Positions 56,609 to 64,000 of a stretch of 64,000 bases of DNA are shown in pieces. Each line of letters opens with the position of its first letter. The stretch's first letter is position 1. Origin of the DNA: Streptomyces violaceusniger Tu 4113 (lineage in GTDB: Bacteria; Actinomycetota; Actinomycetes; Streptomycetales; Streptomycetaceae); assembly GCF_000147815.2 (NCBI RefSeq), contig NC_015957.1, positions 9,176,001 through 9,240,000 on the forward strand, read 5' to 3'. Under the pieces are notes generated by a model. That model was not told the DNA's origin. It searched no databases and saw only the letters and a list, made by a program, of their open reading frames with translations. The position numbers were made by a program, and so were the translations under genes.

Positions 56609-59397
56609 CTGTCCGAGAGCTTCGCGGGCAGGTCACGGCGCCGCTTGACGTTCAGCTTGCGGTAGATGCGGGTCAGGTGCTGCTCCACGGTGCTGACGGT
56701 GACGAACAGCTTGGAGGCGATCTCCCGGTTGGTGTTGCCGTGCGCGGCCAGCACCGCGATCCGCACCTCCGCCTCGGTCAGCGCCTCCACATCGCGCTGC
56801 TGCTCGGCGCCCTGGCCCGGCTGGGCGGCGGCCGCCGCGAGCTCACCGGTGTCCGCGTGCCGGGGCATCAGCTCACGGCACAGCGGATCGGCGCCGCAGG
56901 TCTTGGCCACATGCCACGCCTTGCGGACGAACACCCGGCCCCGGTTGAAGTCGCCCAGCGAGCGGTAGGCGCGGCCGAGTTCGCCGAGGGCGATGGCGAG
57001 CTGGATGCGGTCGTCGCCGCCCTCCAGGATCTCGACGGCCTCCTTGAGCCGGGGCACCCGGCGCTTGAGCTCGTCGGTGCGGGCCAGGACCACCAGCAGG
57101 GCGCCGCGCAGCCGGGCGTCCTCCGGGCCCAGCCGCAACTGCTCCTCGGCCAGCGCGCGGGCGCGCTTGGGGTCGCCGAGGGCCAGCCAGGTCTCGGCGG
57201 CGTCCAACCGCCAGGGGGTCAGCAGGGGCATGTCCATCCGCCAGGCGTCCATCACCTCACCGGCGGCCGTGAAGTCGCCGAGCGCGGCCTGGTAGCGGCC
57301 GGTGGCCAGATGGCAGCGGCCCCTGGCCCGCAGGTAGAACAGCCCGGGGAGGGTCTGGAAGAGCTCGTCGGGCAGGGGCTGTTCGAGCAGCGCCATGGCC
57401 TCGTCGTAGTGCCCCATCCCGGTCTCGGCCTGGATCAGGGTGGACAGCAGCAGCCCGATGCCCACGCCCCAGCCCTGGACCGATATCCGCGACATCGCGG
57501 TGCGCGCCTGGTGCGCGGCGACCTGCAGATCGCCCTGGCGCAGCGCTATCTCGGCCCGTACGGCGGACAGCAGCGCCTGCCAGGTGGGGACGCGGCGGGC
57601 GGAGCATTCGCCCAGCAGCCGCTCGCACCAGGACAGGGCGAGGTCGAGCCGGCCGGCCAGGACCAGCGCCAGCAGCGCGATGACCAGCGGCTGGAGGGTG
57701 CTGTCGCTCAGGTGGTGGCGCTGCAGGACCCGTTCGGCCTCGATGACGGCCCGGTCGGCCTGGCCCTCGGTGAGCGCGGCGGACATGGTGGCGGCGGCGT
57801 GGGCGTAGGCCAGGTAGGCCATGTCGCGGGGGGCGCCGGTGGCCGCCGTGATGCCGGTCCCGACGGTGGGGAGGCGGTCGCGCAGCGGGGGGCTGAGCAT
57901 CGTCAGCCACTGGGCGGAGGCGGAGACGGCGGCGGTCATCGCGGGGTCGTCGCCGGTGCCGGCCGAGCGGGCCAGCGCGGCGACGGCGTCGGCCGCCGCG
58001 CCCAGCCGCCCCGACCAGACGAGGTAGGAGGTGATCGGGGCGACATCGCGCGGGGCGAGCCTGCCCCGCTCCGCGTCCTCGATGAGCTCCGGCAGATGGC
58101 TCTCGGCGGCGGCCGGGCCGATCCGCCAGGCGACGCTGACCAGCCGGGCCTTGAGCGCGGTGCGCTCGGGGCCGGGCCCGCAGGCGTGGTGGGCGTGCTC
58201 CAGGCAGCGGAGAGCGAACTCCAACTCCTCTTCGACCAGGGCGAATTCGGCGGCCTCGCGCAGGACGGGGACGGTCCAGCGCTCGCCGTCCTGCCGGGCG
58301 GAGACCAACTGGCGGGCGACGTCGAGGGCGGAGGCGCCGTCGGCGTGCAGCAGCCGGGCGGCGCGGGCGTGCAGGGCGCCGCGGGCGGTCGCGGGGGTCG
58401 CGTCGAGCACCGCGGTACGGGCCACCTCGTCGCGGAAGGCGTTGTGCTCCAGGATGGCGCACTGGTGCAGGTCCTGGACGCCCTGCTGGACCGTGCTGAG
58501 GCTCAGGTCGAGGAGCTGGCCGAGCAGCCGTGGGGAGCGGGCGTCGCCGAGGACGGCGACCCCGCGGGCCACCTCCAGCACCTCGGGCTCACCCCGGTGC
58601 ACACAGCCGAGGACGGCGTGGGCGAACGCCTCGCCGGGCGCGGGGCGCTGCTGGGCCTCGCCGTGCTCACCAACGGTCCGCCAGTCCTCCAGCAGGGCCC
58701 GCAGCAGCATCGGGTTGCCACCGGAGACGCGGTGGCACTCGGGGGCGAGGCGGGCGGCGACGGTGGCGGACAGGGAGCCGGACAGCGCCTCGGCCACGCC
58801 CGACTCGGTGAGCATGTGCGTCCGCATGCGGACGCAGTTGGGCTGGCGGAGCAGCTCGGCGTGGAAGGTGAACTGTTCCTGACGAAGCCGGGGGGATTCG
58901 GTGAGGACGATGAGAACCTTCGCCTGACGCACCCGGCGGGCCAGGTGGAGCAGGAATTGCAGGGACTGATCGTCACCACAGTGCACATCGTCGACGAGGA
59001 CGACAAGCGTGCGATCGTCGACCATCCGCAGCAGTACCGAGGAAATCTGGGACATCACGTGCATGCGTCCCGCGGCGGTGCTTTCCAGCCCGTTTCCGTC
59101 AAGCAGTGCGATCACTTCGGAGCGCACTTCGGAGGGCATCGCGCCGTTGTCGAAAATCTTCCGGATAATCCCGAACGGAAGGTCTCTCTCGGCTCTCGAA
59201 CCGGTCGCTTCCAGGAGCAACGCGCCGCTTTCGATGGCCTGTTCGGCAAAGGTGTTCAGCAGCGTGGTCTTCCCACTGGCCACCGCGCCGCTGACCAGAG
59301 CCAGCCGACCCCTGCCCTGGGTCGCGCCGCGCAGCATTTCGCGCAGGGCGGAGAGGTGGTTCTCCCATTCGAAGAGGTTTGCAGGCAAAGAATTCAT
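56587..59397 (-). CDS. LAL-family (large ATP-binding LuxR) transcriptional regulator
   Basis: The protein has 936 residues, typical for the LAL family. ATG 59397 (MNSLPANLFEWENHL) is the furthest in-frame start. An AAA-type ATPase domain is at the N-terminus, with Walker A GAVASGKTTLL (about residues 37-47) and Walker B LVVLVDDVH (about 131-139). A long helical, TPR-like middle region follows, and a LuxR helix-turn-helix lies at the C-terminus (LTEAEVRIAVLAAHGNTNRE, then TVSTVEQHLTRIY). LAL proteins are usual pathway-specific activators in macrolide and polyene PKS clusters. Its position between the thioesterase and the PKS suggests it activates this operon. No TTA codon was noticed, so bldA control through this gene is not supported. 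Confidence 0.95.
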   Translation of the reverse strand: MNSLPANLFEWENHLSALREMLRGATQGRGRLALVSGAVASGKTTLLNTFAEQAIESGALLLEATGSRAERDLPFGIIRKIFDNGAMPSEVRSEVIALLDGNGLESTAAGRMHVMSQISSVLLRMVDDRTLVVLVDDVHCGDDQSLQFLLHLARRVRQAKVLIVLTESPRLRQEQFTFHAELLRQPNCVRMRTHMLTESGVAEALSGSLSATVAARLAPECHRVSGGNPMLLRALLEDWRTVGEHGEAQQRPAPGEAFAHAVLGCVHRGEPEVLEVARGVAVLGDARSPRLLGQLLDLSLSTVQQGVQDLHQCAILEHNAFRDEVARTAVLDATPATARGALHARAARLLHADGASALDVARQLVSARQDGERWTVPVLREAAEFALVEEELEFALRCLEHAHHACGPGPERTALKARLVSVAWRIGPAAAESHLPELIEDAERGRLAPRDVAPITSYLVWSGRLGAAADAVAALARSAGTGDDPAMTAAVSASAQWLTMLSPPLRDRLPTVGTGITAATGAPRDMAYLAYAHAAATMSAALTEGQADRAVIEAERVLQRHHLSDSTLQPLVIALLALVLAGRLDLALSWCERLLGECSARRVPTWQALLSAVRAEIALRQGDLQVAAHQARTAMSRISVQGWGVGIGLLLSTLIQAETGMGHYDEAMALLEQPLPDELFQTLPGLFYLRARGRCHLATGRYQAALGDFTAAGEVMDAWRMDMPLLTPWRLDAAETWLALGDPKRARALAEEQLRLGPEDARLRGALLVVLARTDELKRRVPRLKEAVEILEGGDDRIQLAIALGELGRAYRSLGDFNRGRVFVRKAWHVAKTCGADPLCRELMPRHADTGELAAAAAQPGQGAEQQRDVEALTEAEVRIAVLAAHGNTNREIASKLFVTVSTVEQHLTRIYRKLNVKRRRDLPAKLSDSSLTGTV

Positions 59398-59500
59398 CCC
59401 CCGATGAACGCCACCTGGTACCCCCGACGGACCGCCGGGGACAACAAGCGTGACGAGTGGTGTTTTCCAGTACGTCGGCCAGGTTCCTGAAGCGCCCGGG

Positions 59501-60262
59501 TCAGGGTCTCGACCCCGAAAGCCGCTCCGCGACGAGACTCATAATCGGCTCTTGATGCCCGGCCAAGAAGAAGTGACCACCAGGGAACACCCGGATGTCG
59601 AACGCGCCGGTGGTGTGCGACCGCCATGCCTCCGCCTCTTCAAGGCTGGTCCTGGGGTCGTTGTCGCCGGTCAGCACGGTGATCGGCGAACGGACGGCGG
59701 CGCCGGGCACGGAGCGGTAGGCCTCGATCGCCTTGTAGTCACCGCGGATCGCCGGCATCGCCATGCGCAGAATCTCCTCATTTCCGAGGACGCGGGAATC
59801 GGTGCCGCTCAGCAGCTTCATCTCGCGTACGACGCCGTCGTCATCGCGCCGGTGCACATTCTCATCGCGGTAACGGGAGGGCGCCCGGCGGCCCGACGCG
59901 AAGAGGGCGAGCGCGGAGAACTCCACGTCGGCCTCCTCCAGCCGCCGGGTCACCTCGAACGCGAGAACGGCGCCCATGCTGTGCCCGAAGAAGACGACCG
60001 GGAGATCGAGCCACGGCTTCAACTCCGCGGCGATGGCGTCCGCGTACTCGTCGATGTTCTCGATCAGCGGGTCCTGCCGCCGGTCCTGACGCCCCGGATA
60101 CTGCACGCACAGGACATCCGCGGACGACGAAAGCGTTTGTGACATCGGGAAGAAGAACGACGCCGAACCACCGGCGTGCGGCAGACAAATCAGACGGGCG
60201 CGGCTCTCGGGCGCCGGATGGAAACGTCGTATCCAGACGCTGTCTTCTCGCTGTGCACCCAT
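59501..60262 (-). CDS. Type II thioesterase (editing thioesterase)
   Basis: The protein has 253 residues, alpha/beta hydrolase fold. The ATG at 60262 (MGAQREDSVWIRRF) has only a weak upstream purine run. The nucleophile Ser is in FFGHSMGAV (about residue 93), the Asp in TGDNDPRT (about 199) and the His in FPGGHFFLAG (about 230). The oxyanion-side CLPHAGGSASFFFPM motif is typical. These discrete enzymes remove stalled or wrong acyl groups from PKS carrier domains. The gene lies 103 bases upstream of the LAL gene on the same strand, which ties this side of the window to the cluster. TAGGGG boxes lie upstream. Confidence 0.95.
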   Translation of the reverse strand: MGAQREDSVWIRRFHPAPESRARLICLPHAGGSASFFFPMSQTLSSSADVLCVQYPGRQDRRQDPLIENIDEYADAIAAELKPWLDLPVVFFGHSMGAVLAFEVTRRLEEADVEFSALALFASGRRAPSRYRDENVHRRDDDGVVREMKLLSGTDSRVLGNEEILRMAMPAIRGDYKAIEAYRSVPGAAVRSPITVLTGDNDPRTSLEEAEAWRSHTTGAFDIRVFPGGHFFLAGHQEPIMSLVAERLSGSRP

Positions 60263-60384
60263 GCGTAGGGAAGTTCTTTCACTCGTCAGGCAATCCGTGC
60301 GGACAGACGGCAGAGCCTACCGGGCGTGCATCCAGGGCACCTCGGCACAGCACTGCCCCTCCATGATTAACACGCCCATTGATG

Positions 60385-60409
60385 TAGGGGGCACCCCTAG
60401 TCTAGGGGG
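60385..60409. promoter_or_regulatory. Three TAGGGG boxes upstream of the thioesterase
   Basis: tagggggcacccctagtcta (60385-60404), continuing to 60409, holds TAGGGGG, its complement CCCCTA, and TAGGGGG again, about 9 bases apart. The last box overlaps the TAG stop of the FUSC gene. The core matches boxes upstream of the PKS (51515-51545). Shared control by the LAL protein is plausible but inferred. The rest of 60263-60384 shows no gene. Confidence 0.45.
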
Positions 60410-62516
60410 ATTCTCCTTGACCGGGATCCCGGGGCGTGCGTGACTGTCTCGCGCTCTTGCTGAGCGCCTCCGCCAGATCGTCCAGGGCGTCGACGAGTTG
60501 CTCGGCGTCGCGCAGCGCCACCCCTGGACGGTCCCCCGCCTTCTGCCGCCACCGCTCCAGCGACCGGTGCACCGGCTCCCAGTTCAGCGGCCGCCGCTCT
60601 CGTACCGCCTCGACCGCCTTCGGCATCGCCTGCCGCAGTGCCGCGGCGAAGTCCCCGGCCCCTTCGGACGGCGCCGCGTCGCGCTCCGGCAGATGCGCCT
60701 CCAGCAGCATGACGACTCGTCCCATCGTGGACAGCGCCGTCTGCGCCGCCCGCGCCGCGCGCCGCGACAGTCCGCGATGGCGCACCGGTTCCCGGTGGGC
60801 CTGTGACTCGCTCTGCTCCCAGGCCGCCCGCGCCGCGCGGGCGTCCAGCAGGGCGTCCCGCACCTGGCGGGGGCGGCGGTCGGCGGGGCGGGCGTAGGCG
60901 TCGAAGACGGCGGTGGCGAAGGCGCCGTTCGCGGTCAGCCAGTCCGCGAGCCGGTCCCGCAGCCGCGGTGTCTCCCAGGCGGGGAAGACCGCGTACGCGA
61001 CCATCGCCAGCACCCCGCCGAGCAGGGTCAGCGCCACCCGCGCCTGCACGGTCTGATCCCATGCCTCACCCGCGATGCTGAGCAGGAAGACCACATACGC
61101 GCTCACGCACGCGGAGGTCACGATGAAACCGGTGCGCAGCAGCAGGTACATCGCCAGGACGCACACCACGGCCAGCCCGGCGCTCAGGTAGGAGCCGGGG
61201 TGGACCAGTGCCACCACCCCGCCGCCGACCAGCACACCCGCCAGAGTGCCCAGGAAGCGGGCGACGCCGCGGGAGTACGTCTGGGCGAAGTCCGGCCGCA
61301 GGACCATCGTGGAGGTCAGCGGCGCCCAGTAGGAGTGCCCCAGCGGCAGGGCCGTGCTCAGCAGATAGCCGCTGACGTCGACCGCGCACAGGCGCACCGC
61401 GTGGCGCAGCACCGGCGAGGACCAGCGGGCCTCGCGGCGGATGGAGCGCAGCGCCATGGCCACGGTGCCCGGGATACCGGGGCGGGGCAGGAAGCGGTGG
61501 ACCGTGCGGCCTTCGGCGGACACCTCCTCCACCGGCTCATCGGACGCCTCCACCACGTCCGCCACCAGCGACATGAGCCGCAGCGCGGCACGTTGGGCGG
61601 CACCGCTCAGCTTCGGCCCGTCCTCCGGCATCCGCAGGACGGACATGGCGTCGGAGGGCACCCGCACCGGTGTGCCGTGGCGGATGGCGTGGGCCACCGC
61701 GTCCAGCACGGTGCCCGTAGCGGCCAGCAGTTCCCGCACCCGGTCGCGCTCGGGCCCCTCCTCGGGGGCGCCGACCACCGGGTCGGCGAGCGAGGCGAGC
61801 ACCGGGCGGATCCGCTCGGCCAGCAGCCGGTAGCCGCGTAGCTGCCGGGGCCGCCGCCGGGCCTGACGTGGGCTGAGGGCGGCGGCGCTGCGGGCCTCCA
61901 TCAGCGGCTTGGGGTCGAAATGCGCCACCGGCTCGTAGCGCAGTCTGCGGGCGTAGTCCGCGACGGCGGCGAGCGCGTCCGCGAGGGCGTCGCGCTGCAC
62001 GCCCCACGGGCGTACCGGAAAGAGCACGATCAGCGCGGCCTGCACCACGCCGCCGAGGCCGACCAGCAGGGCGTGCCCCAGGGCGCCCAGGATCGAGGTC
62101 GGGAGGGTGACCGTGATCAGCATGACGGCCACCATCTGGGTGGAGACCAGCCCGGAGACCGGGCCGACCGCCCACGCCATGCCCGACATCAGCGTCCAGA
62201 CGGCGAGCATGATGACGAAGGTGAAGGTGTGGGCGGCGGCCAGATAGCCGAGGAAGGTGCTCACCGCGAGACCGGTCGCGGCGGCCAGCGCCAGCCAGGG
62301 GCGGGGGCGCCAACTGCGCTGGAAGGTGGCGACCCCGGCGGAGAAGGCGCCGAAGGCCGCCGAGACGGCGAGCGTCGGCGAGCCGAGCCACAGCGCCATC
62401 CCGATGACGAGCGCGACCCCGCATGCGGCACGGATCGCGACCAGCGGCTCCGTCCTGGTGCGCTCGATCGCAAGGCCGGTCCGGGCGGTCTCCTTCAACG
62501 CGTGCGACCAGGTCAT
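60402..62516 (-). CDS. FUSC-family (aromatic acid/fusaric acid exporter-like) membrane protein
   Basis: The protein has 704 residues; ATG 62516 (MTWSHALKETARTG). Two blocks of about six membrane helices (roughly residues 25-180 and 370-510) are separated by a soluble region. This is the duplicated layout of FUSC/YccS/AaeB proteins. The second block contains the FUSC-like segment WAPLTSTMVLRPDFAQTYSR, with the RG and G-rich LGTLAGVLVGG following. A basic, helical C-terminus follows. Family members export aromatic acids or other small molecules. Here it lies 139 bases upstream of the thioesterase on the same strand. A role in exporting the polyketide is possible but unproven; it may be a flanking gene. 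Confidence 0.88.
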   Translation of the reverse strand: MTWSHALKETARTGLAIERTRTEPLVAIRAACGVALVIGMALWLGSPTLAVSAAFGAFSAGVATFQRSWRPRPWLALAAATGLAVSTFLGYLAAAHTFTFVIMLAVWTLMSGMAWAVGPVSGLVSTQMVAVMLITVTLPTSILGALGHALLVGLGGVVQAALIVLFPVRPWGVQRDALADALAAVADYARRLRYEPVAHFDPKPLMEARSAAALSPRQARRRPRQLRGYRLLAERIRPVLASLADPVVGAPEEGPERDRVRELLAATGTVLDAVAHAIRHGTPVRVPSDAMSVLRMPEDGPKLSGAAQRAALRLMSLVADVVEASDEPVEEVSAEGRTVHRFLPRPGIPGTVAMALRSIRREARWSSPVLRHAVRLCAVDVSGYLLSTALPLGHSYWAPLTSTMVLRPDFAQTYSRGVARFLGTLAGVLVGGGVVALVHPGSYLSAGLAVVCVLAMYLLLRTGFIVTSACVSAYVVFLLSIAGEAWDQTVQARVALTLLGGVLAMVAYAVFPAWETPRLRDRLADWLTANGAFATAVFDAYARPADRRPRQVRDALLDARAARAAWEQSESQAHREPVRHRGLSRRAARAAQTALSTMGRVVMLLEAHLPERDAAPSEGAGDFAAALRQAMPKAVEAVRERRPLNWEPVHRSLERWRQKAGDRPGVALRDAEQLVDALDDLAEALSKSARQSRTPRDPGQGESP

Positions 62517-62599
62517 ACGGCGAGACTACGGGGTGGCCCCGGGAGAACTGAACCAACCGTTCCGCTGTGGATTCCCCCGGGTCCGGCCTCTGGCGGGGA

Positions 62600-63064
62600 T
62601 CAGTCCCCGGGCTCGCAGTCCACCTTGAGGAGCTGGAGCGGCCGGCTGCCGTCGAGGTCCACATACGCGGTGAAGGTGCGGGTCTTCGGCGCCTGGCCCC
62701 AGCGGGTGGTGATGGTCGCCCAGCCGACCCGCGCGGACTGGGCCGTGGTCACCTCGCCGACCTCGATGTCCCTCGGCTGGTTCTGCGCGCACAGCAGCAG
62801 GTCGAAGTCGGGCGTCTGGGCGGCCTGCTCCTTGAGCTGGTCCGAGACCAGGTGCTCCCGCTCCCAGGCGCGCGGGCCGTGGTTTCCGTAGAAGCCCTCC
62901 AGGAAGTGGTGGATCTCCTCGGCGGTGTAGCGGCCGTTCGGGTCGGTCTGCGCGGCGGCCGAGGCGGGCGACCCGGCGGCCAGCGCGAATCCGAGGCCGA
63001 GCGCGGCCACACAGCCGCCGGCCACCGCGGCACGGGAGCGAAGTGAGCGCATCACAACAGACAT
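62600..63064 (-). CDS. Small secreted protein, unknown function
   Basis: The protein has 154 residues. ATG 63064 (MSVVMRSLRSRAAVAGG) is chosen because AGGGGGA lies about 6 bases upstream; the open frame extends further without support. A Sec signal peptide is clear: a basic start, the core VAALGLGFALAAG, and probable cleavage after SPASA near residue 35. The mature part (YTAEEIHHFLEGFYGNHG... GQAPKTRTFTAYVDLDG) is a small alpha+beta domain with two cysteines (LLLCAQ and KVDCEP) that could form a disulfide. No lipobox is seen. The family is not recognised. Confidence 0.8.
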   Translation of the reverse strand: MSVVMRSLRSRAAVAGGCVAALGLGFALAAGSPASAAAQTDPNGRYTAEEIHHFLEGFYGNHGPRAWEREHLVSDQLKEQAAQTPDFDLLLCAQNQPRDIEVGEVTTAQSARVGWATITTRWGQAPKTRTFTAYVDLDGSRPLQLLKVDCEPGD

Positions 63065-63075
63065 GACAAATCCCC

Positions 63076-63118
63076 CTGTATACAGTCTTGCGTTGATGAT
63101 TCGCCCCTTATACGGGCG
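63076..63118 (-). promoter_or_regulatory. Palindromes upstream of the secreted-protein gene
   Basis: ctgtatacag (63076-63085) is a perfect 10-base palindrome just ahead of the ribosome site. A second inverted repeat, cgccccttatacgggcg (63102-63118), has a TATAAG core on the minus strand. They may be a promoter -10 and an operator. No matching -35 is clear. Confidence 0.3.
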
Positions 63119-63157
63119 AGCACACAAGAAGACCCTTCAGCCCCGCGAATGGTTGCC

Positions 63158-64000
63158 TCAACTGTCCCTGGGACATGAGAACTTCCCCTGCGGCCCCCAG
63201 TGCGTCGCCCGCCCGGCCGGATTCTGGGTGAAGGCGCCGCAGTAGAGCACCGGCTCCGAGCCCCGGTCGGTGTGGTGCAGGATCACCAGCGGCTTGTCCC
63301 GGGGCACCGAGCGGCCCCGCCCGACGTCCAGATAGCCGCTGGCACCCTGCTTCCGGATGCCGTTGTCGAGACCGATCTGCACATTGGAGCGCTCCACGTT
63401 GTCGGTGCTGCGGAAGGCCCGGTTGGCCGCCTCGGCCAGCAACTGCATCGCGTCGTACGCCAGGGCGGCCCGCCCGTCGTCGCGCCACAGGTCATGGGAT
63501 CCGAAGTCCCTGGCGTAGTCGGCGTTGAACTTCTTGGCGATATCGCTCAGCCGCGGATGGCCCGCGGGCAGCACATGGACGGTGTGGTACAGCCGCAGCC
63601 AGGGCCGGTCCGCGTACTCACCGGCGAGGGCGGCGGTGGTGAGGTCATTGCCGCCGAGCACCGTCAGCTTTCTGCCCTCGCACGCGGTGTTGTCCCCGAA
63701 GTCGTCGAGGAACGCGCTGAACTGGAGGGCGCGGGAGGCCCAGTAGACGACCGTACGGGGGTTGGCGATGACCCGCTCGCACACCGCGTCGGCCAGCTCC
63801 CCGATGCTGTCCTTACGGGCGACACCGTCCTGCCCCGGCCCCTCGGCGATACCACCGGACCGGCCGCCGGGGGTGTACTCCAGGGTGAACGGCCGGGCGC
63901 CGAACCGCCCGGCGAACAGCGTCCCTATCTCATCGCTGTACAGATCCCGGGGGTCCTTGACGACCACGGCGGCGCGGGCCGGGGAGCAGCTCCCGGTGCC
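63158..64000 (-). CDS. Periplasmic-binding-protein-like (branched-chain amino acid type) protein, C-terminal part; 5' end outside window
   Basis: The frame is open to the right edge, so the N-terminus is missing. The visible 280 residues resemble the C-terminal lobe of type 1 solute-binding domains (Leu/Ile/Val-binding class): AAVVVKDPRDLYSDEIGTLF, VYWASRALQFSAFLDDF, DLTTAALAGEY, and DDGRAALAYDAMQLLAEAAN. It ends in SGYLDVGRGRSVPRDKPLVIL and a cysteine-bearing tail (LYCGAFT, KFSCPRDS). In Streptomyces such domains also occur fused behind larger signalling modules, so this could be part of a longer multidomain protein. No link to the PKS is apparent. Confidence 0.8.
   Translation of the reverse strand, partial: GTGSCSPARAAVVVKDPRDLYSDEIGTLFAGRFGARPFTLEYTPGGRSGGIAEGPGQDGVARKDSIGELADAVCERVIANPRTVVYWASRALQFSAFLDDFGDNTACEGRKLTVLGGNDLTTAALAGEYADRPWLRLYHTVHVLPAGHPRLSDIAKKFNADYARDFGSHDLWRDDGRAALAYDAMQLLAEAANRAFRSTDNVERSNVQIGLDNGIRKQGASGYLDVGRGRSVPRDKPLVILHHTDRGSEPVLYCGAFTQNPAGRATHWGPQGKFSCPRDS

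Noticed and set aside
56587..59397. bldA-dependent TTA codon in the LAL regulator, common in such genes
   Set aside because: The complement 'taa' near 59166 is not in the reading frame, and no in-frame TTA was noticed.
59501..60262. Chain-terminating thioesterase for the PKS
   Set aside because: It is a free-standing protein encoded near the start of the assembly line, with the type II (editing) sequence pattern. The releasing domain should be at the end of the last PKS gene outside the window.
1..64000. CRISPR arrays, tRNA/rRNA genes, insertion sequences, prophage or integrase genes
   Set aside because: No spaced identical repeats of CRISPR type, no cloverleaf-like sequences, and no transposase or integrase motifs were seen. 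The only repeats are PKS-internal or short tandem ones plus the palindromic element at 2479-2668.

Overview
The window is very GC-rich actinobacterial DNA, almost certainly from Streptomyces. The signs are GTG starts, G/C third codon positions, a LuxR-family LAL regulator, and a copy of a short palindromic repeat familiar from Streptomyces intergenic regions. Most of it (1-51443, minus strand) is the upstream end of a large modular type I polyketide synthase (PKS) cluster. The rest (51471-64000) holds flanking regulatory, resistance-like and membrane genes.

PKS layout, in order of synthesis. (1) A gene at about 51443-26728 encodes a lone loading ACP and modules 1-5. It is broken by an apparent one-base deletion in a C-run at 43421-43424, inside the module 2 KR. 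With one base restored it is a single protein of about 8,240 residues. (2) A gene at 26680-16346 encodes modules 6 and 7. (3) A gene from 16320 runs off the left edge and encodes modules 8, 9, 10 and the start of module 11. All ten complete AT domains carry the malonyl-CoA signature (GHSIG and HAFH). There is no ER domain. Modules 3, 6, 8 and 10 have DH+KR, and modules 1, 2, 4, 5, 7 and 9 have KR only. The first ten extensions therefore predict an unbranched chain with six hydroxyls and four isolated alkenes, in the order OH, OH, ene, OH, OH, ene, OH, ene, OH, ene. A loading ACP with no AT or KSQ suggests a starter delivered by a separate acyltransferase, as in amino- or guanidino-primed polyol-polyenes. 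The final product cannot be named from this window.

Flank. A strong hairpin at 51691-51731 separates the PKS promoter region from a translationally coupled pair of PH-domain membrane proteins (51763-53807). Next come a small membrane protein (53884-54450), a divergent NarL-type two-component system (54621-56505), a large LAL ATPase/LuxR regulator (56587-59397), a type II thioesterase (59501-60262), an FUSC-family membrane protein (60402-62516), a small secreted protein, and a partial solute-binding protein. The LAL regulator and thioesterase very likely belong to the cluster. The two-component system, PH pair and FUSC protein may be cluster-linked or simply flanking.

Most notable observations: the frameshifted megasynthase; an in-frame Streptomyces palindromic repeat inside the module 10 coding sequence; repeated in-frame tandem expansions in the same reductive-loop linkers of several modules; and matching TAGGGG boxes upstream of the PKS and of the thioesterase.
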